DNA of 64,000 nucleotides from Symbioplanes lichenis (GTDB taxonomy: Bacteria > Actinomycetota > Actinomycetes > Mycobacteriales > Micromonosporaceae): contig NZ_JAUZQD010000011.1 of the NCBI RefSeq assembly GCF_030709675.1, forward strand, positions 280,083 to 344,082, written 5' to 3'. Below, piece by piece: positions 44,527-54,191 of the stretch (positions are counted from its first letter, which is position 1; each line of letters opens with the position of its first letter). A program made the translations under genes and the position numbers. The notes beneath the pieces are model-generated. The model was not told the DNA's origin and searched no databases. It saw only the letters and a list, made by a program, of their open reading frames with translations.

Positions 44527-45654
44527 TTGACCAGTGGCGGGGATCTGTCCCGGCTTCGTCAGCTCAACGCGCTGGCGGCGCTCAAGGTGCTCCGGGCCTC
44601 GGAGGGCGGCCTGACCCTCACCGAATTGTCGCGCCGCACGGGCCTGTCGCGGGCCTCGACCGAGGACGTCGTGCGCGATCTGCTCGGCCGGGGCTGGGTG
44701 GCCGAGGCGGAGCCGACGGCCGGCGGGGTCGGGCGGCCGGCGCGGCGCTACCGGTTCCGGGCCGACGCGGGCCGGCTGCTCGGCGTGGACATCGGCCGGC
44801 ACGAGGTGCTTGCCCTGCTCACCGATCTGGACGGCGAGGTGCTGCACAGCCACCGGGTCACCGTCACGCCCGAGCTGGGGCGCAGCGAGCGGCTGGCGGC
44901 CACGGACCGGGTGGTGGGCGCGGTGCTCAAGGAGGCCGGCCTGAGCGGCGACCGCCTGTGGGCCAGCGGGGTCGCGACGACCGGGCTGGTCGACGGCACG
45001 GGCAAGGTCATGCTCTCGGAGGCGTTGCGCGAGTGGACCGGCGTGGACCTGGCGGCGCACGTCCACGGCCTGGTCGGCGGGCCGGTCCTGGTCGAGAACG
45101 ACAGCAAGCTCGCGGCGCTGGCCGAGGGCTGGCAGGGGGTGGCGCGGCACTCGAAGAACGTCGTTTTCATCCTCTCCGGGGTGGCGACCGGCGTCGGGCT
45201 GATCATCGACGGCAAGCTGCACCGGGGCTTCGGCAACGCGGCCGGCGAGATCGGCGCGCTGCCCGCGGTGGGCTGGACCCGCGCCCCCGAGCACCTCACC
45301 TGGCCCGCGGGGGAGGACATCTTCGCGGCGGCCCGGGCGGGCGACCGGCGGGCCGCGGCGGCGCTCCGGAAGTACGTGAAGGATCTCGCGCTCGGCGTGT
45401 CCGCGCTGGTCCTGACGCTGGATCCGGAGCTGGTCGTGCTCGGCGGCGCCTTCTCGCCCGCGGCGGATCTCCTCGTCGGGCCGCTGCGCCAGGAGCTGGA
45501 CCGCTGGTGCCTCCGCACGCCGGAGATCCGCGTCTCGGAGCTGGCCGGCCGGGGCGTGGCGCTCGGGGCGGTCAAGCTCGCGGCCGATCATATTGAGGCG
45601 GTTCTCGCCTCCAAGTCCGGTTTCACGTCGACCGACACGTTTTCCCGGACGTAA
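44527..45654 (+). CDS. ROK-family transcriptional repressor (NagC/XylR type)
   Basis: 375 residues. The N-terminal winged HTH is LTELSRRTGLSRASTEDVVR then DLLGRGWV (~28-56). The ROK sugar-binding domain follows: LLGVDIGRHEVLALLTDLDG, VLVENDSKLAALAEG, ILSGVATGVGLIIDGKLHRG, GNAAGEIGALP. The cysteine-rich zinc signature of active ROK kinases is missing, so it is a sensor, not a kinase. TTG 44527 was chosen for AAGGGGGG about six bases upstream. It lies between the divergent dehydrogenase and the downstream importer operon, and is their likely regulator. Confidence 0.9.
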   Translation: MTSGGDLSRLRQLNALAALKVLRASEGGLTLTELSRRTGLSRASTEDVVRDLLGRGWVAEAEPTAGGVGRPARRYRFRADAGRLLGVDIGRHEVLALLTDLDGEVLHSHRVTVTPELGRSERLAATDRVVGAVLKEAGLSGDRLWASGVATTGLVDGTGKVMLSEALREWTGVDLAAHVHGLVGGPVLVENDSKLAALAEGWQGVARHSKNVVFILSGVATGVGLIIDGKLHRGFGNAAGEIGALPAVGWTRAPEHLTWPAGEDIFAAARAGDRRAAAALRKYVKDLALGVSALVLTLDPELVVLGGAFSPAADLLVGPLRQELDRWCLRTPEIRVSELAGRGVALGAVKLAADHIEAVLASKSGFTSTDTFSRT

Positions 45655-45684
45655 ATGTTGATGAATCTGTAACAGTCCCAGGCC

Positions 45685-45716
45685 TTGCCATAATTTTACT
45701 GGTCCCCATGATAATT
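45685..45716 (+). promoter_or_regulatory. Predicted promoter and operator of the sugar importer operon
   Basis: TTGCCA (45685-45690) and TGATAAT (45709-45715) form a -35/-10-like pair with 18-bp spacing, in an AT-rich patch. ATAATT occurs at 45690-45695 and 45711-45716, and CCATGATAATT (45706-45716) overlaps the -10 box, matching a motif at 44481. Repressor binding there would block the promoter. Confidence 0.5.
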
Positions 45717-45765
45717 CCTCAAGCGCAGGACCGCCGGGCGACGGCGGGTGTCGGAGGGACCACAT

Positions 45766-47010
45766 ATGCGCGCCACCAGACGAATCGCCACCGCTCTGCT
45801 CGGGGCCGCGGCCCTGATGCTCTCCGCCTGCTCGTCGGACGACGGCAGCGGGTCCGATGACCAGGTCACGCTCTCCTACGCGGTCTGGGACCAGACCCAG
45901 AAGGCCGCGATGGACCAGCTCGCCGCCGACTTCACCAAGGGCCACCCCACCATCACGGTCGACGTGCAGCTGACCCCGTGGGAGGGCTACTGGACCAAGC
46001 TCAAGGCCGCGGCCACCGGCGGGGACGCGCCCGACGTCTTCTGGATGAACGGCCCCAACTTCCAGCTGTACGCGTCCAACGGCGTGATCAGCCCGAACCC
46101 CGAGCAGGTCGACACCTCCGTCTACCCCGAGGCGCTCGTCGACCTCTACACCTTCGACGGCAAGATGTACGGCCTGCCGAAGGACATGGACACCGTCGGC
46201 GTCTGGTACAACAAGACGCTCTTCGACGCCAAGAAGGTGCCCTATCCCAAGGACGGCTGGACCTGGGCCGACTTCCAGGACGCCGCCGCCAAGCTGACCG
46301 ATCCGGCCAAGGGCGTCTACGGCACCGCCGCCTCGCTGAGCAGCTTCCAGGAGTACCAGTACAACACCATCGCCCAGGCCGGCGGCTACGTCATCAGCCC
46401 GGACGGCAAGAGCTCGGGCTACGCCGACCCGAAAACCATCGCCGGGCTCAAGTTCTGGACCGACCTGATCCAGAAGAAGCACTCGCCCGACCTGAAGACG
46501 ATGACGGACACCATCCCGCTCCAGCTCTTCGAGGCCGGGAAGCTCGGCATGTACTGGGGCGGCTCGTGGGACGTCCTCGAGTTCACCGGCAACGACTACA
46601 CCAAGGACAAGGTGGACGTCGCGCCGCTGCCCAAGGGCGAGAAGCAGGCGACGATCATCCACGGCGTGGCCAACGTGGTCGGGGCCAAGGGCGAGCACAA
46701 GGACCAGGCCTGGGAGTTCGTGAAGTACCTGGGCTCGCAGCCGGCGGCGCAGATCCTCGGCAAGACCGGTCCCATCCCGGCCTACACCGGCACGCAGACC
46801 GACTGGGTCGGCGCGCACCCCGAGCTCAAGCTGCAGACCTTCCTCGACGCGGTGAACTACGCCGTGCCGTTCCCGGTGTCCAAGAACACCGCGGCGTGGA
46901 ACGAGGCCGAGCTGAGCCACCTCACCAAGGCGTGGAGCGGAGAGCAGCCGATCGAGCAGGCCGCGACGGAGCTTGCCACCGACATGAACGCCTTGCTGGC
47001 CAAGGAATGA
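45766..47010 (+). CDS. Sugar ABC transporter substrate-binding lipoprotein
   Basis: 414 residues. The signal peptide ends in a lipobox LMLSACSSDD (Cys ~22), so the mature protein is lipid-anchored outside the membrane. It is of the type-1 extracellular solute-binding family: VTLSYAVWDQTQKAAMDQLA, TPWEGYWTKLKAAATGGDAP, LPKDMDTVGVWYNKTLFD, GTAASLSSFQEYQY. This fold binds oligosaccharides or sugar derivatives. ATG 45766 has GGAGG about eight bases upstream. It is the first gene of an SBP-permease-permease operon; the sugar is not predictable from sequence. Confidence 0.93.
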   Translation: MRATRRIATALLGAAALMLSACSSDDGSGSDDQVTLSYAVWDQTQKAAMDQLAADFTKGHPTITVDVQLTPWEGYWTKLKAAATGGDAPDVFWMNGPNFQLYASNGVISPNPEQVDTSVYPEALVDLYTFDGKMYGLPKDMDTVGVWYNKTLFDAKKVPYPKDGWTWADFQDAAAKLTDPAKGVYGTAASLSSFQEYQYNTIAQAGGYVISPDGKSSGYADPKTIAGLKFWTDLIQKKHSPDLKTMTDTIPLQLFEAGKLGMYWGGSWDVLEFTGNDYTKDKVDVAPLPKGEKQATIIHGVANVVGAKGEHKDQAWEFVKYLGSQPAAQILGKTGPIPAYTGTQTDWVGAHPELKLQTFLDAVNYAVPFPVSKNTAAWNEAELSHLTKAWSGEQPIEQAATELATDMNALLAKE

Positions 47011-47912
47011 CGACGCCGCGCAAGCACCGGGTCACCGAGGCGCTGTGGGGGTACGCGTTCATCGCCCCCACGGCCCTCGGGCTCGGGCTCTTCTACCTCT
47101 GGCCGGTGCTGCAGACCGCGTACTTCTCGTTCACCGAGTGGGGCGCGTTCGGCGGGCACACGTTCAGCGGCCTGGACAACTACGAGCGCCTGGTGCACGA
47201 CCCCGAGATGGGCCGCGCGCTGGTCAACACGTTCGCGTACACCCTGCTGGGTCTGCTCTCCATCCCGCTGGCGATCGTCTTCGCGGCGCTGCTCAACCGC
47301 AAGATGCGCGGCGTGAGCGTCTACCGCACCTTCTTCTTCCTGCCCGTCGTGACCATGCCGGTCGCCGTGGCGATGGTGTGGCGCTGGCTCTACAACGGCG
47401 ACTACGGACTGATCAACTATGGGCTGTCGCTGGTCGGCGTCGACGGCCCGAACTGGGTCGCCGACCCGGACACCGCGCTCTACGCGCTCGTGGTCATCGG
47501 CGTGTGGAGCAGCGTCGGCTACAACCTGATCATCTTCCTGGCCGGCATGCAGGCGATCCCGGCGGACTACTACGAGGCCGCGGCGCTGGACGGCGCCGGC
47601 GCGTTCCGGCAGTTCTTCCGGATCACGCTGCCGCTGCTGTCGCCCACGGCGTTCTTCGTGTCGGTGGTCTCGGTGATCGGCTCGCTTCAGCTCTTCGACC
47701 TCGTGTACGTCATCAGCGGCTCGGGCGCCGCGGCCCGCGCGAACCCCGCGTTCCCCCGGCTGCAGACGGTCGTGCAGCTGTTCTACGACCGGGCGTTCGT
47801 CACCAACGACCGGGGCTACGGCGCCGCGATCGTGATGGCCCTGCTGCTCATCATCGTGGTGCTCACCGCGATCCAGTTCCGGCTCCAGAAGCGGTGGGTG
47901 CACTATGCCTGA
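47007..47912 (+). CDS. Sugar ABC transporter permease, MalF/UgpA-like
   Basis: 301 residues with six helices. It starts MTTPRKHRVTEALWGYAFIA with TM1 APTALGLGLFYLWPVLQTAY. The EAA coupling motif is YYEAAALDGAGAFRQFFRIT followed by LPLLSPT (~190-215), which docks the ATPase. ATG 47007 overlaps the SBP stop (ATGA). No ATPase gene follows, so a shared MsiK-like ATPase is needed. Confidence 0.93.
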   Translation: MTTPRKHRVTEALWGYAFIAPTALGLGLFYLWPVLQTAYFSFTEWGAFGGHTFSGLDNYERLVHDPEMGRALVNTFAYTLLGLLSIPLAIVFAALLNRKMRGVSVYRTFFFLPVVTMPVAVAMVWRWLYNGDYGLINYGLSLVGVDGPNWVADPDTALYALVVIGVWSSVGYNLIIFLAGMQAIPADYYEAAALDGAGAFRQFFRITLPLLSPTAFFVSVVSVIGSLQLFDLVYVISGSGAAARANPAFPRLQTVVQLFYDRAFVTNDRGYGAAIVMALLLIIVVLTAIQFRLQKRWVHYA

Positions 47913-48723
47913 CAAGGGCCGGCGGATCGGGCTGCACGCGGTGCTGATCGTCGCCTCGGTGCTGATGGTCACGCCGTTCGTGTGGCAGATCGTCACGTCG
48001 CTCAAGACGCTGAGCAGCGCCACGAGCGTGCCGCCGACGCTGCTGCCCGAGGGCCACTGGGCCAACTACGGGCGGGTGTTCGACCTGCTGCCGTTCGGCA
48101 CCCAGTTCCTCAACACATTGATCACGGCTCTGGCCCGTACGGTGGGACAGGTATTTCTCTGCTCCATGGCGGCCTATGCCTTCGCGCGCCTGCGTTTCCC
48201 GGGCCGCAACTTCCTCTTCGGACTGTTCCTGTCGGTGCTCATGGTGCCGCCGCAGCTGTTCATCATTCCGCAGTACGAGATCATGTCCGACCTGGGCTGG
48301 CTGAACAGCTTGCCGGCGTTGATCGTGCCGGGGCTCTTCAGCGCGTTCGGCGTGTTCCTGCTCCGCCAGTTCTTCCTCGGGCTGCCGGTGGAGCTCGAGG
48401 AGGCGGCGCGCATCGACGGGGCCAACCCGTGGCGCATCTACTGGTCGATCGTCCTGCCCCTGGCCCGCCCGGGCATGGTCGCCCTGGCGGTGCTCGTGCT
48501 GCTGTGGTCCTGGAACGACTTGTTCTGGCCGCTGGTGGTCAACACGGACCCGGACAAGATGACCCTGGCCGCCGGTCTCGCGTCGCTCCAGGGCCAGTAC
48601 CAGACCGACTATCCGGTCCTCATGGCCGGCTCGCTGCTGGCGTCCGTACCCGTGATCGCGGTCTTCGTGTTCCTGCAGCGGCAGTTCATCCAGGGCATCG
48701 CCCAGACCGGCATCAAGGGTTAG
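47905..48723 (+). CDS. Sugar ABC transporter permease, MalG/UgpE-like
   Basis: 272 residues, six helices. TM1 is LHAVLIVASVLMVTPFVWQI, and the EAA motif EEAARIDGANPWRIYWSIVL followed by PLARPGM (~172-198) is intact. The C-terminus is FLQRQFIQGIAQTGIKG, conserved in MalG-type subunits. It overlaps the preceding permease gene by 8 bp and ends the operon; a strong hairpin terminator follows. Confidence 0.93.
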   Translation: MPDKGRRIGLHAVLIVASVLMVTPFVWQIVTSLKTLSSATSVPPTLLPEGHWANYGRVFDLLPFGTQFLNTLITALARTVGQVFLCSMAAYAFARLRFPGRNFLFGLFLSVLMVPPQLFIIPQYEIMSDLGWLNSLPALIVPGLFSAFGVFLLRQFFLGLPVELEEAARIDGANPWRIYWSIVLPLARPGMVALAVLVLLWSWNDLFWPLVVNTDPDKMTLAAGLASLQGQYQTDYPVLMAGSLLASVPVIAVFVFLQRQFIQGIAQTGIKG

Positions 48724-48751
48724 GGACAGACCCTGAGGCCGGACGGGCAGC

Positions 48752-48790
48752 GCCCGGACCGGCACCGAGGGGGGTGATGCCGGTCCGGGC
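48752..48790. terminator. Hairpin terminator between importer and surface-protein genes
   Basis: GCCCGGACCGGCA (48752-48764) pairs perfectly with TGCCGGTCCGGGC (48778-48790) around a 13-base loop. It lies seven bases before the stop of the convergent surface-protein gene and 29 bases after the permease gene, so it can serve both strands. Confidence 0.85.
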
Positions 48791-48796
48791 GGGTTC

Positions 48797-51700
48797 CTAG
48801 GCGGCGTGCTTACCCGGGCGGTGGCGGCCCGGGCCGCGGTCCCGGGGGCCGCCGGCCAGGAGCCAGGCCGGGCTGCGCCCGCCGAACATGAAGAGCGCCG
48901 CGCCGACGATCAGCGTCAGGATGCCCACGCCGCCGACCGACATGAGGTCAGAGCCGGTCTTGGGCAGCTTGATCAGCGAGCCGCTCGTGCTGTCGGCCTC
49001 GTGCACGGTCACCGTCACGGTGGCCTTGGCGGTGCCGCCGTGGCCGTCGCTGATGGTGTAGGTGAACGTGTCCTTGCCGCCGGTGTAGGAGTCGTCCGGC
49101 GCGTACGTGATCGTGCCGTCGGCGTTGATCACCGCGTGCCCGTGCGCCGGCTTGCTCACCTTGACGACCTTGGCCGCGTTGGTGTCGTTGGCGCGGACCT
49201 GCACGATGACCGACTTGCCGGCCTTCACCGAGGCGGTGTCGTTCTTGGCCTTGGGCGCGATGGCCGTGGACGTCCCGGCCACCATCACCTTGATCGTGCC
49301 GGTGGCCACGTTGCCGTCCGCGTCGATCGCCGAGTACGTGAAGCTGTCCGCCCCGGCGAACCCCGCCTCCGGGATGTACGTGACCGTGCCGTCCGAGTTC
49401 AGCTTGGCCGTACCGTGGGCGGGCTTGCCGATCGTGGTGACCGTGACCGGCGTACCGTGCTCGTCCTTCGACGGCAGCGACACCGACACCGGGGTGGCCG
49501 GCTTGGCGCTGGCGCTCTTGTCCGGCACCGCCGGCGGCTGACCCACCTTGACGGTGACCGTGGCGGTCGAGGTCGAGGTGCCGTCGGTGATCGTGTAGGT
49601 GAAGGTCGTCGTCCCCGACCAGCCGTCCGCCGGCGTGTAGCGCACCGACGTGCCGGTGAAGGTCACCGAGCCGTGCCCGGGCTGGGTCACCGCGGTGACG
49701 GTCAGCGGGTCGCCGGCCGGGTCCAGGTCGTTGGCCAGGACCTTGATGGTCACCGCCTTCTGGTACGGGGTCGTGGCCGAGTCCGGCAGCGCCACGGGGG
49801 CGTCGCCGGTGACCATGACGGTGACGGTGCCCGTGGCGGTGCCGCCGTTGCCGTCGCCGACCACGTAGGTGAAGGTGTCCGTACCCGTGAAGCCCGCGTC
49901 CGGCACGTAGCGCACCTTGCCGTCGACGATCGTCGCCTTGCCGTGCGCGGGCGAGCTGACCGACTGCACGGTCAACTTCTGGCCGGTGTTGACGTCGGTG
50001 TCGTTGGCGAGCACGTCGATGTCGGTCTTGCCGTTGCGGGCCGCGGCGGCCTGGTCGGGCTTCGCCACCGGCGGCGTGTTGCCGACGCCGACGGTGACCG
50101 TGCCGGTGGACTCGCCGCCCGCCGCGTCGCGGACGAGGTAGGTGAACGTGTCGGTGCCCAGGTAACCGGCGTCCGGCGTGTAGACCGCCTTGCCGTCGAC
50201 GATCGTCACCTTGCCGTGCTTCGGCTGAGTCACCGAGACCAGGGTGAGCGCGCCGCCCGCGGGGTCGGTGTCGTTGCCGAGCACGTCCACGGTGACCGCC
50301 GAGCCGGCCTTGGTCGTCGCGTTGTCGGGCGCGGGGACCGGCAGCGACCGGATGGTGATCGTGACGGTCTCGGTGTCCTCGCCGCCGTTGTCGTCGGTCA
50401 CCGTGTACTCGAAGGTGTCCGTACCGGTGGCGCCGGCGTCGGCCGTGTAGGTGACCGTCTTGCCGTCGGCGCTGACGACCGCCTTGCCCTTGCCCGGCTT
50501 GGTGACCGACTTGACGCGCAGCACCTGGCCGAGGTTCGGGTCGGTGTCGTTGGCGAGCACCTTGAGGACGGCCGGCGTGCCCGGCTGGGCCACCGCGGTG
50601 TCCGGTACGGCGATCGGGCCGGCGTTCTGCACGGTCACGGTGACGACGGCGGTGTCGGTGTTCCCGTGGGTGTCGCTGACGGTGTAGGTGAAGGTGTCGA
50701 TGCCCGCGAACCCGCCGGACGGCACGTAGATCAGGTTGCCGCCGCTCAGCGTCACGGTGCCGTGGGCGCCGTTCGTGAACGCGGTGACCGAGATCGGGTC
50801 GCCGTTGGGGTCGGTGTCGTTGTCGAGCACGGTCAGCGTGACCGCCGTGTCGGTCGGCGTGCTCGCCGAGTCCGGCTTCGCGACCGGCGCCGAGTTGAGC
50901 ACGGCGATGGTGACGAGCGCGGTCGCGGTGCCACCCTTGCCGTCGCTGATCGTGTACTCGAGGCTGTCGGCTCCGAGGTAGCCGGCGGCCGGCGTGTACG
51001 CGATCGTGCCGTCCGGGTTGACCGACGCGGTGCCGTGCGCCGGCATCGTCGTGATCGTGACCGTCAGCGGGTCACCGTTGGGGTCGGAGTCGTTGGCGAG
51101 CACGGTCAGGGTCGTGGGCACGTTCGACTCGGCGCTGACCGGGTCGTCGCCGGCGATCGGGGCCGCGTTGGCCACGGTCACGGTGACCTTGGCGGTGACC
51201 TCGCCGCCCTTGCCGTCGCCGACCGTGTACTCGAAGGTGTCCGGGCCGGAGAAGTTGGTGTCGGGCTCGTAGACCAGCTTGCCGTTCTGGTCGACGGACG
51301 CCGTGCCGTGGGCCGGCTGCGTCGTGCCGATGATGCTCAGCGGGTCGTTGTTGGCGTCCGCGGCCTTCGGCGCCCAGTCGATGGTGACCGGGGTGTCGTA
51401 GTCGGTGGCCGCGGTGAGGTCGGCGGCCGTCGGCGCGGCGTTCTGCACGGTCACGGTGACCGTGGCGGTGGACGTCGCGGTGCCGTCGGAGATTGTGTAG
51501 GAGAAGGTGTCCGTACCGGAGAACTTGGCCGCCGGGCGGTAGGTGATCTTGCCGCTGGTGATGTCGGCGGTGCCGTGGGCCGGCGTGGTGGCGGCGGTGA
51601 TGGTCAGCGGGTCCTTGTTGGCGTCGGTGTCGTTGCCCAGGACGTTGATGACCACCTCGGTGAGGTAGGGCGTGGTGGCGGTGTCGTTCGACGCGGCCGG

Positions 51701-54163
51701 GGCGGCGTTGGCGACCGTCACCTTGACCGTGCCCGGGGTGGTGCCGCCGCGGCCGTCCGACGCGGTGTAGGTGAAGGTCGCGAGGCCCTTGAAGTCGGGG
51801 TTCGGGGTGAAGACGACCTTGTTGTCGCTGATGGTGACCGTGCCGCCGGCAGGCTGGGTGACAGCCGCGATGCTCTTCGGGTCGCCGTTCGGGTCGGAGT
51901 CGTTGGCGAGCACGTCGATCGTCACGGGCGTGTTCGCCGCGGTGGCGGCCGTGTCGTCGACGGTCACCGGCGGGGCGTTGTCGACGTTCACGGTCACGGT
52001 GCCGGTGGCCGTGCCGCCGAAGCCGTCGCTGACCGTGTAGGTGAACGTGTCGGTGCCGGCCCAGCCGGCCGCCGGCGTGTAGGTGATCGTCTTGTCGCCG
52101 TTGACGACCGCACTGCCGTGCCCGGGCGCGGTGCCCATGGCGACGGTCAGCGTGTCGTTGTCCGCGTCGGTGTCGTTGGCGAGGACATTGATCGGCGCGG
52201 TGGCGGTGCTGGTGCTCGTGTTGGCCGTGTCGGCGCCCGCCTTGGGCACGCTGTTCACGCGCAGCGGAGCGGTGGCACTGTTGTTGGCCGGGGTGTTGTC
52301 GGTGCCCGAGCCCGAGACCACGACGGTGGTGGCCGAGTTGAGCACGGCGCTGCTGCCCACGGTCGCGTTGATCGTGACCGTGCCGGAGGTGCCGCTCTCC
52401 AGGGCGCTCAGGGCGCACGTGACGTCCTGGCCCGACTGGGTGCAGCCGGCGGGCAGCGAGCTCACGGTGATCCCGGTGGGCAGGGTCAGCTTGGCGACGG
52501 GCAGGGGCTCCCGGTCCGAGCCGTTGTTCGTGACGGTCACGACGTACGTCACCGTGGCCGGAGCCGGGTCGCGCTGCACCGTCACCGGGGTGGCGGTCAC
52601 GGCGGCGGACAGGTCGGCGACGGGTTTGTTCACGGTGGCGTTGACCACGTTGCTCGTACCGGAGATGAGGCGGCCGGTGTGCTCGCCCTCGTAGCTCATG
52701 GCGGCGACGTTGGTGATGGTCGCGCCGGACGGGGTCGAGTCCTTGACCTTGACCCGGTAGGTGACCACGGTGGTGGCGTTGGTGGCCAGCGTGCCGCCGG
52801 CGGTCGCGGTGGCGCCCGTACCCAGGCGGAAGGTCGTCTTGCCCTGCGCGCTGTCGGTCGCGAAATCGCCCCGGTCGTCGCCCGCGGGGTCGCTCACGGC
52901 GGTGCCGTCGATCTTCAGAGACCCCGGCACGTACGTCGTCCCGGCCGGCACGGCGTCGGTCAGCACGGTGTGCAGGCTGTTGTCGGTGCCCTTGTTGTTG
53001 ACGCTGATCGAGTACTCGATGACGTCGCCGGGCATGAGCCGCGCGTCGCCCGTCTTGTCGGTGCCGGTGAGCGTGGCGGTGAGGTCGGGGGCGTACAGGT
53101 CGGTGGTGAACGTGACGACGCCCGGGTAGAACGTCTCGCCGCTCGTGGTCAGCGTCAGAGTCGCGCTGGTGGCGCCGTTGGCCAGCTTGCCGGTGGCGTC
53201 GAACTGGTCGACGTCCAGGCCCATCGTGTTGACGTAGTTGGGCGTGCGGTCGGTGATCGAGGTGCCGCCCTCGCTGATGGTGCTGTTGAAGAAGTTGTCG
53301 GCGGGGTTCTTGCCGTCCGTCATGGCGGTGCCGTTGAGCTTCAGGGCGTCGCCGGTCTTGCCGAGGTCGCCCTCGTAGACGACCGTGCCGATCTTGGTGG
53401 TGACCTGGCCCGAGCCGGGCGTCAGGAAGCCGTTGACGGTGATGTCGACGCTGGTCGAGGAGTTGCTGACGACGCCGAAACCGTCGTAGACGCGCAGGTC
53501 GCGCATGGGCAGCGCGGCGTTCTGGTACGCGATCACGAGCGCCCAGCCGGCGTGACGGTCCTTGCCCGTACCGGCCTGGATGTTGCCGACCGCATAGGTG
53601 CCGTTGCCGGCGCCGGCGACAACCGAGGTGACGTCCGCGAAGCCCTGGAAGACCGTGGTGGCCGTGATGTTGACCTTGGCGGCCGTCACGGTGCTCCAGC
53701 CGGGCGTACCGGGAACGCCGAACTTGACCTTGTTCTTGTCCGCCTCGGTGGGAGCGACCGCGCCACCGGTGCCCGCCGCGGTGTTGGCGCTCCAGTAGAG
53801 GCCCGCGAAGAGCACGGTGCTGTTCGCCGGCATCGCGATGGTCGCGCTGCTGGAGTTGAAGATGCCGTTTCCGCTGTCGGCCCCGATATTCTCCATGACG
53901 TAGCCGTTGTTGTTCAACGACTCGTCGGCGGTCGAGCCCGTGCCGCCCTGCGCGGCCGTGCAGCCGGTCGCCGCGGTGGGGCAGACGAGGTTCACGTTGC
54001 CGCGCATCAGGATCGCGCCGTTGGCGTTGGTCCCGAACTCCTGGCCGAACGGAGTCGTGATCGCGGCGTCGGCGCGGTTGATGTAGAGCGTCATGGCCAC
54101 AGCCACGGCGACGACGACGAGCAGAGCGAGCACACGGTGCGGTGCGGAGCGCAGGGCATGCAT
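48797..54163 (-). CDS. Cell-wall-anchored (LPKTG) surface protein with Tandem-95/Ig-like repeats
   Basis: 1788 residues. A signal peptide (VLALLVVVAVAVAMTLYINR, ending ADA) precedes a ~330-residue N-terminal globular domain. Two DUF11/CARDB-like segments follow (~385-510, PGDVIEYSISVNNKGTD; ~545-640, TYVVTVTNNGSD). About twelve tandem ~90-residue repeats (~640-1720) each carry D-VLANDTDPNGDPL, HGT and FTYTVSDG patterns of Tandem-95/cadherin-like Ig folds. LPKTG (~1732) followed by VGGVGILTLIVGAALFMFGG and an Arg-rich tail is a sortase sorting signal. It is probably an adhesin or matrix protein; Asp-rich loops suggest calcium binding. ATG 54163 has GAGG five bases upstream. Monocistronic. Confidence 0.92.
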   Translation of the reverse strand: MHALRSAPHRVLALLVVVAVAVAMTLYINRADAAITTPFGQEFGTNANGAILMRGNVNLVCPTAATGCTAAQGGTGSTADESLNNNGYVMENIGADSGNGIFNSSSATIAMPANSTVLFAGLYWSANTAAGTGGAVAPTEADKNKVKFGVPGTPGWSTVTAAKVNITATTVFQGFADVTSVVAGAGNGTYAVGNIQAGTGKDRHAGWALVIAYQNAALPMRDLRVYDGFGVVSNSSTSVDITVNGFLTPGSGQVTTKIGTVVYEGDLGKTGDALKLNGTAMTDGKNPADNFFNSTISEGGTSITDRTPNYVNTMGLDVDQFDATGKLANGATSATLTLTTSGETFYPGVVTFTTDLYAPDLTATLTGTDKTGDARLMPGDVIEYSISVNNKGTDNSLHTVLTDAVPAGTTYVPGSLKIDGTAVSDPAGDDRGDFATDSAQGKTTFRLGTGATATAGGTLATNATTVVTYRVKVKDSTPSGATITNVAAMSYEGEHTGRLISGTSNVVNATVNKPVADLSAAVTATPVTVQRDPAPATVTYVVTVTNNGSDREPLPVAKLTLPTGITVSSLPAGCTQSGQDVTCALSALESGTSGTVTINATVGSSAVLNSATTVVVSGSGTDNTPANNSATAPLRVNSVPKAGADTANTSTSTATAPINVLANDTDADNDTLTVAMGTAPGHGSAVVNGDKTITYTPAAGWAGTDTFTYTVSDGFGGTATGTVTVNVDNAPPVTVDDTAATAANTPVTIDVLANDSDPNGDPKSIAAVTQPAGGTVTISDNKVVFTPNPDFKGLATFTYTASDGRGGTTPGTVKVTVANAAPAASNDTATTPYLTEVVINVLGNDTDANKDPLTITAATTPAHGTADITSGKITYRPAAKFSGTDTFSYTISDGTATSTATVTVTVQNAAPTAADLTAATDYDTPVTIDWAPKAADANNDPLSIIGTTQPAHGTASVDQNGKLVYEPDTNFSGPDTFEYTVGDGKGGEVTAKVTVTVANAAPIAGDDPVSAESNVPTTLTVLANDSDPNGDPLTVTITTMPAHGTASVNPDGTIAYTPAAGYLGADSLEYTISDGKGGTATALVTIAVLNSAPVAKPDSASTPTDTAVTLTVLDNDTDPNGDPISVTAFTNGAHGTVTLSGGNLIYVPSGGFAGIDTFTYTVSDTHGNTDTAVVTVTVQNAGPIAVPDTAVAQPGTPAVLKVLANDTDPNLGQVLRVKSVTKPGKGKAVVSADGKTVTYTADAGATGTDTFEYTVTDDNGGEDTETVTITIRSLPVPAPDNATTKAGSAVTVDVLGNDTDPAGGALTLVSVTQPKHGKVTIVDGKAVYTPDAGYLGTDTFTYLVRDAAGGESTGTVTVGVGNTPPVAKPDQAAAARNGKTDIDVLANDTDVNTGQKLTVQSVSSPAHGKATIVDGKVRYVPDAGFTGTDTFTYVVGDGNGGTATGTVTVMVTGDAPVALPDSATTPYQKAVTIKVLANDLDPAGDPLTVTAVTQPGHGSVTFTGTSVRYTPADGWSGTTTFTYTITDGTSTSTATVTVKVGQPPAVPDKSASAKPATPVSVSLPSKDEHGTPVTVTTIGKPAHGTAKLNSDGTVTYIPEAGFAGADSFTYSAIDADGNVATGTIKVMVAGTSTAIAPKAKNDTASVKAGKSVIVQVRANDTNAAKVVKVSKPAHGHAVINADGTITYAPDDSYTGGKDTFTYTISDGHGGTAKATVTVTVHEADSTSGSLIKLPKTGSDLMSVGGVGILTLIVGAALFMFGGRSPAWLLAGGPRDRGPGRHRPGKHAA
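49000..52245 (-). repeat. ~12 tandem ~270-bp coding repeats
   Basis: This stretch encodes the Tandem-95-type domains of the surface protein. Markers in order include NVLANDTDADND, DVLANDSDPNGD, NVLGNDTDANKD, a diverged WAPKAADANND, TVLANDSDPNGD, TVLDNDTDPNGD, KVLANDTDPNLGQ, DVLGNDTDPAGG, DVLANDTDVNTGQ, KVLANDLDPAGD, a diverged SLPSKDEHGTP and VRANDTNAAK. Copies are related but not identical, indicating old duplication. The last two, nearest the wall anchor, are the most diverged. Confidence 0.85.
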
Positions 54164-54191
54164 GCGGGCCTCGGGAATCCTCACGTACGGA

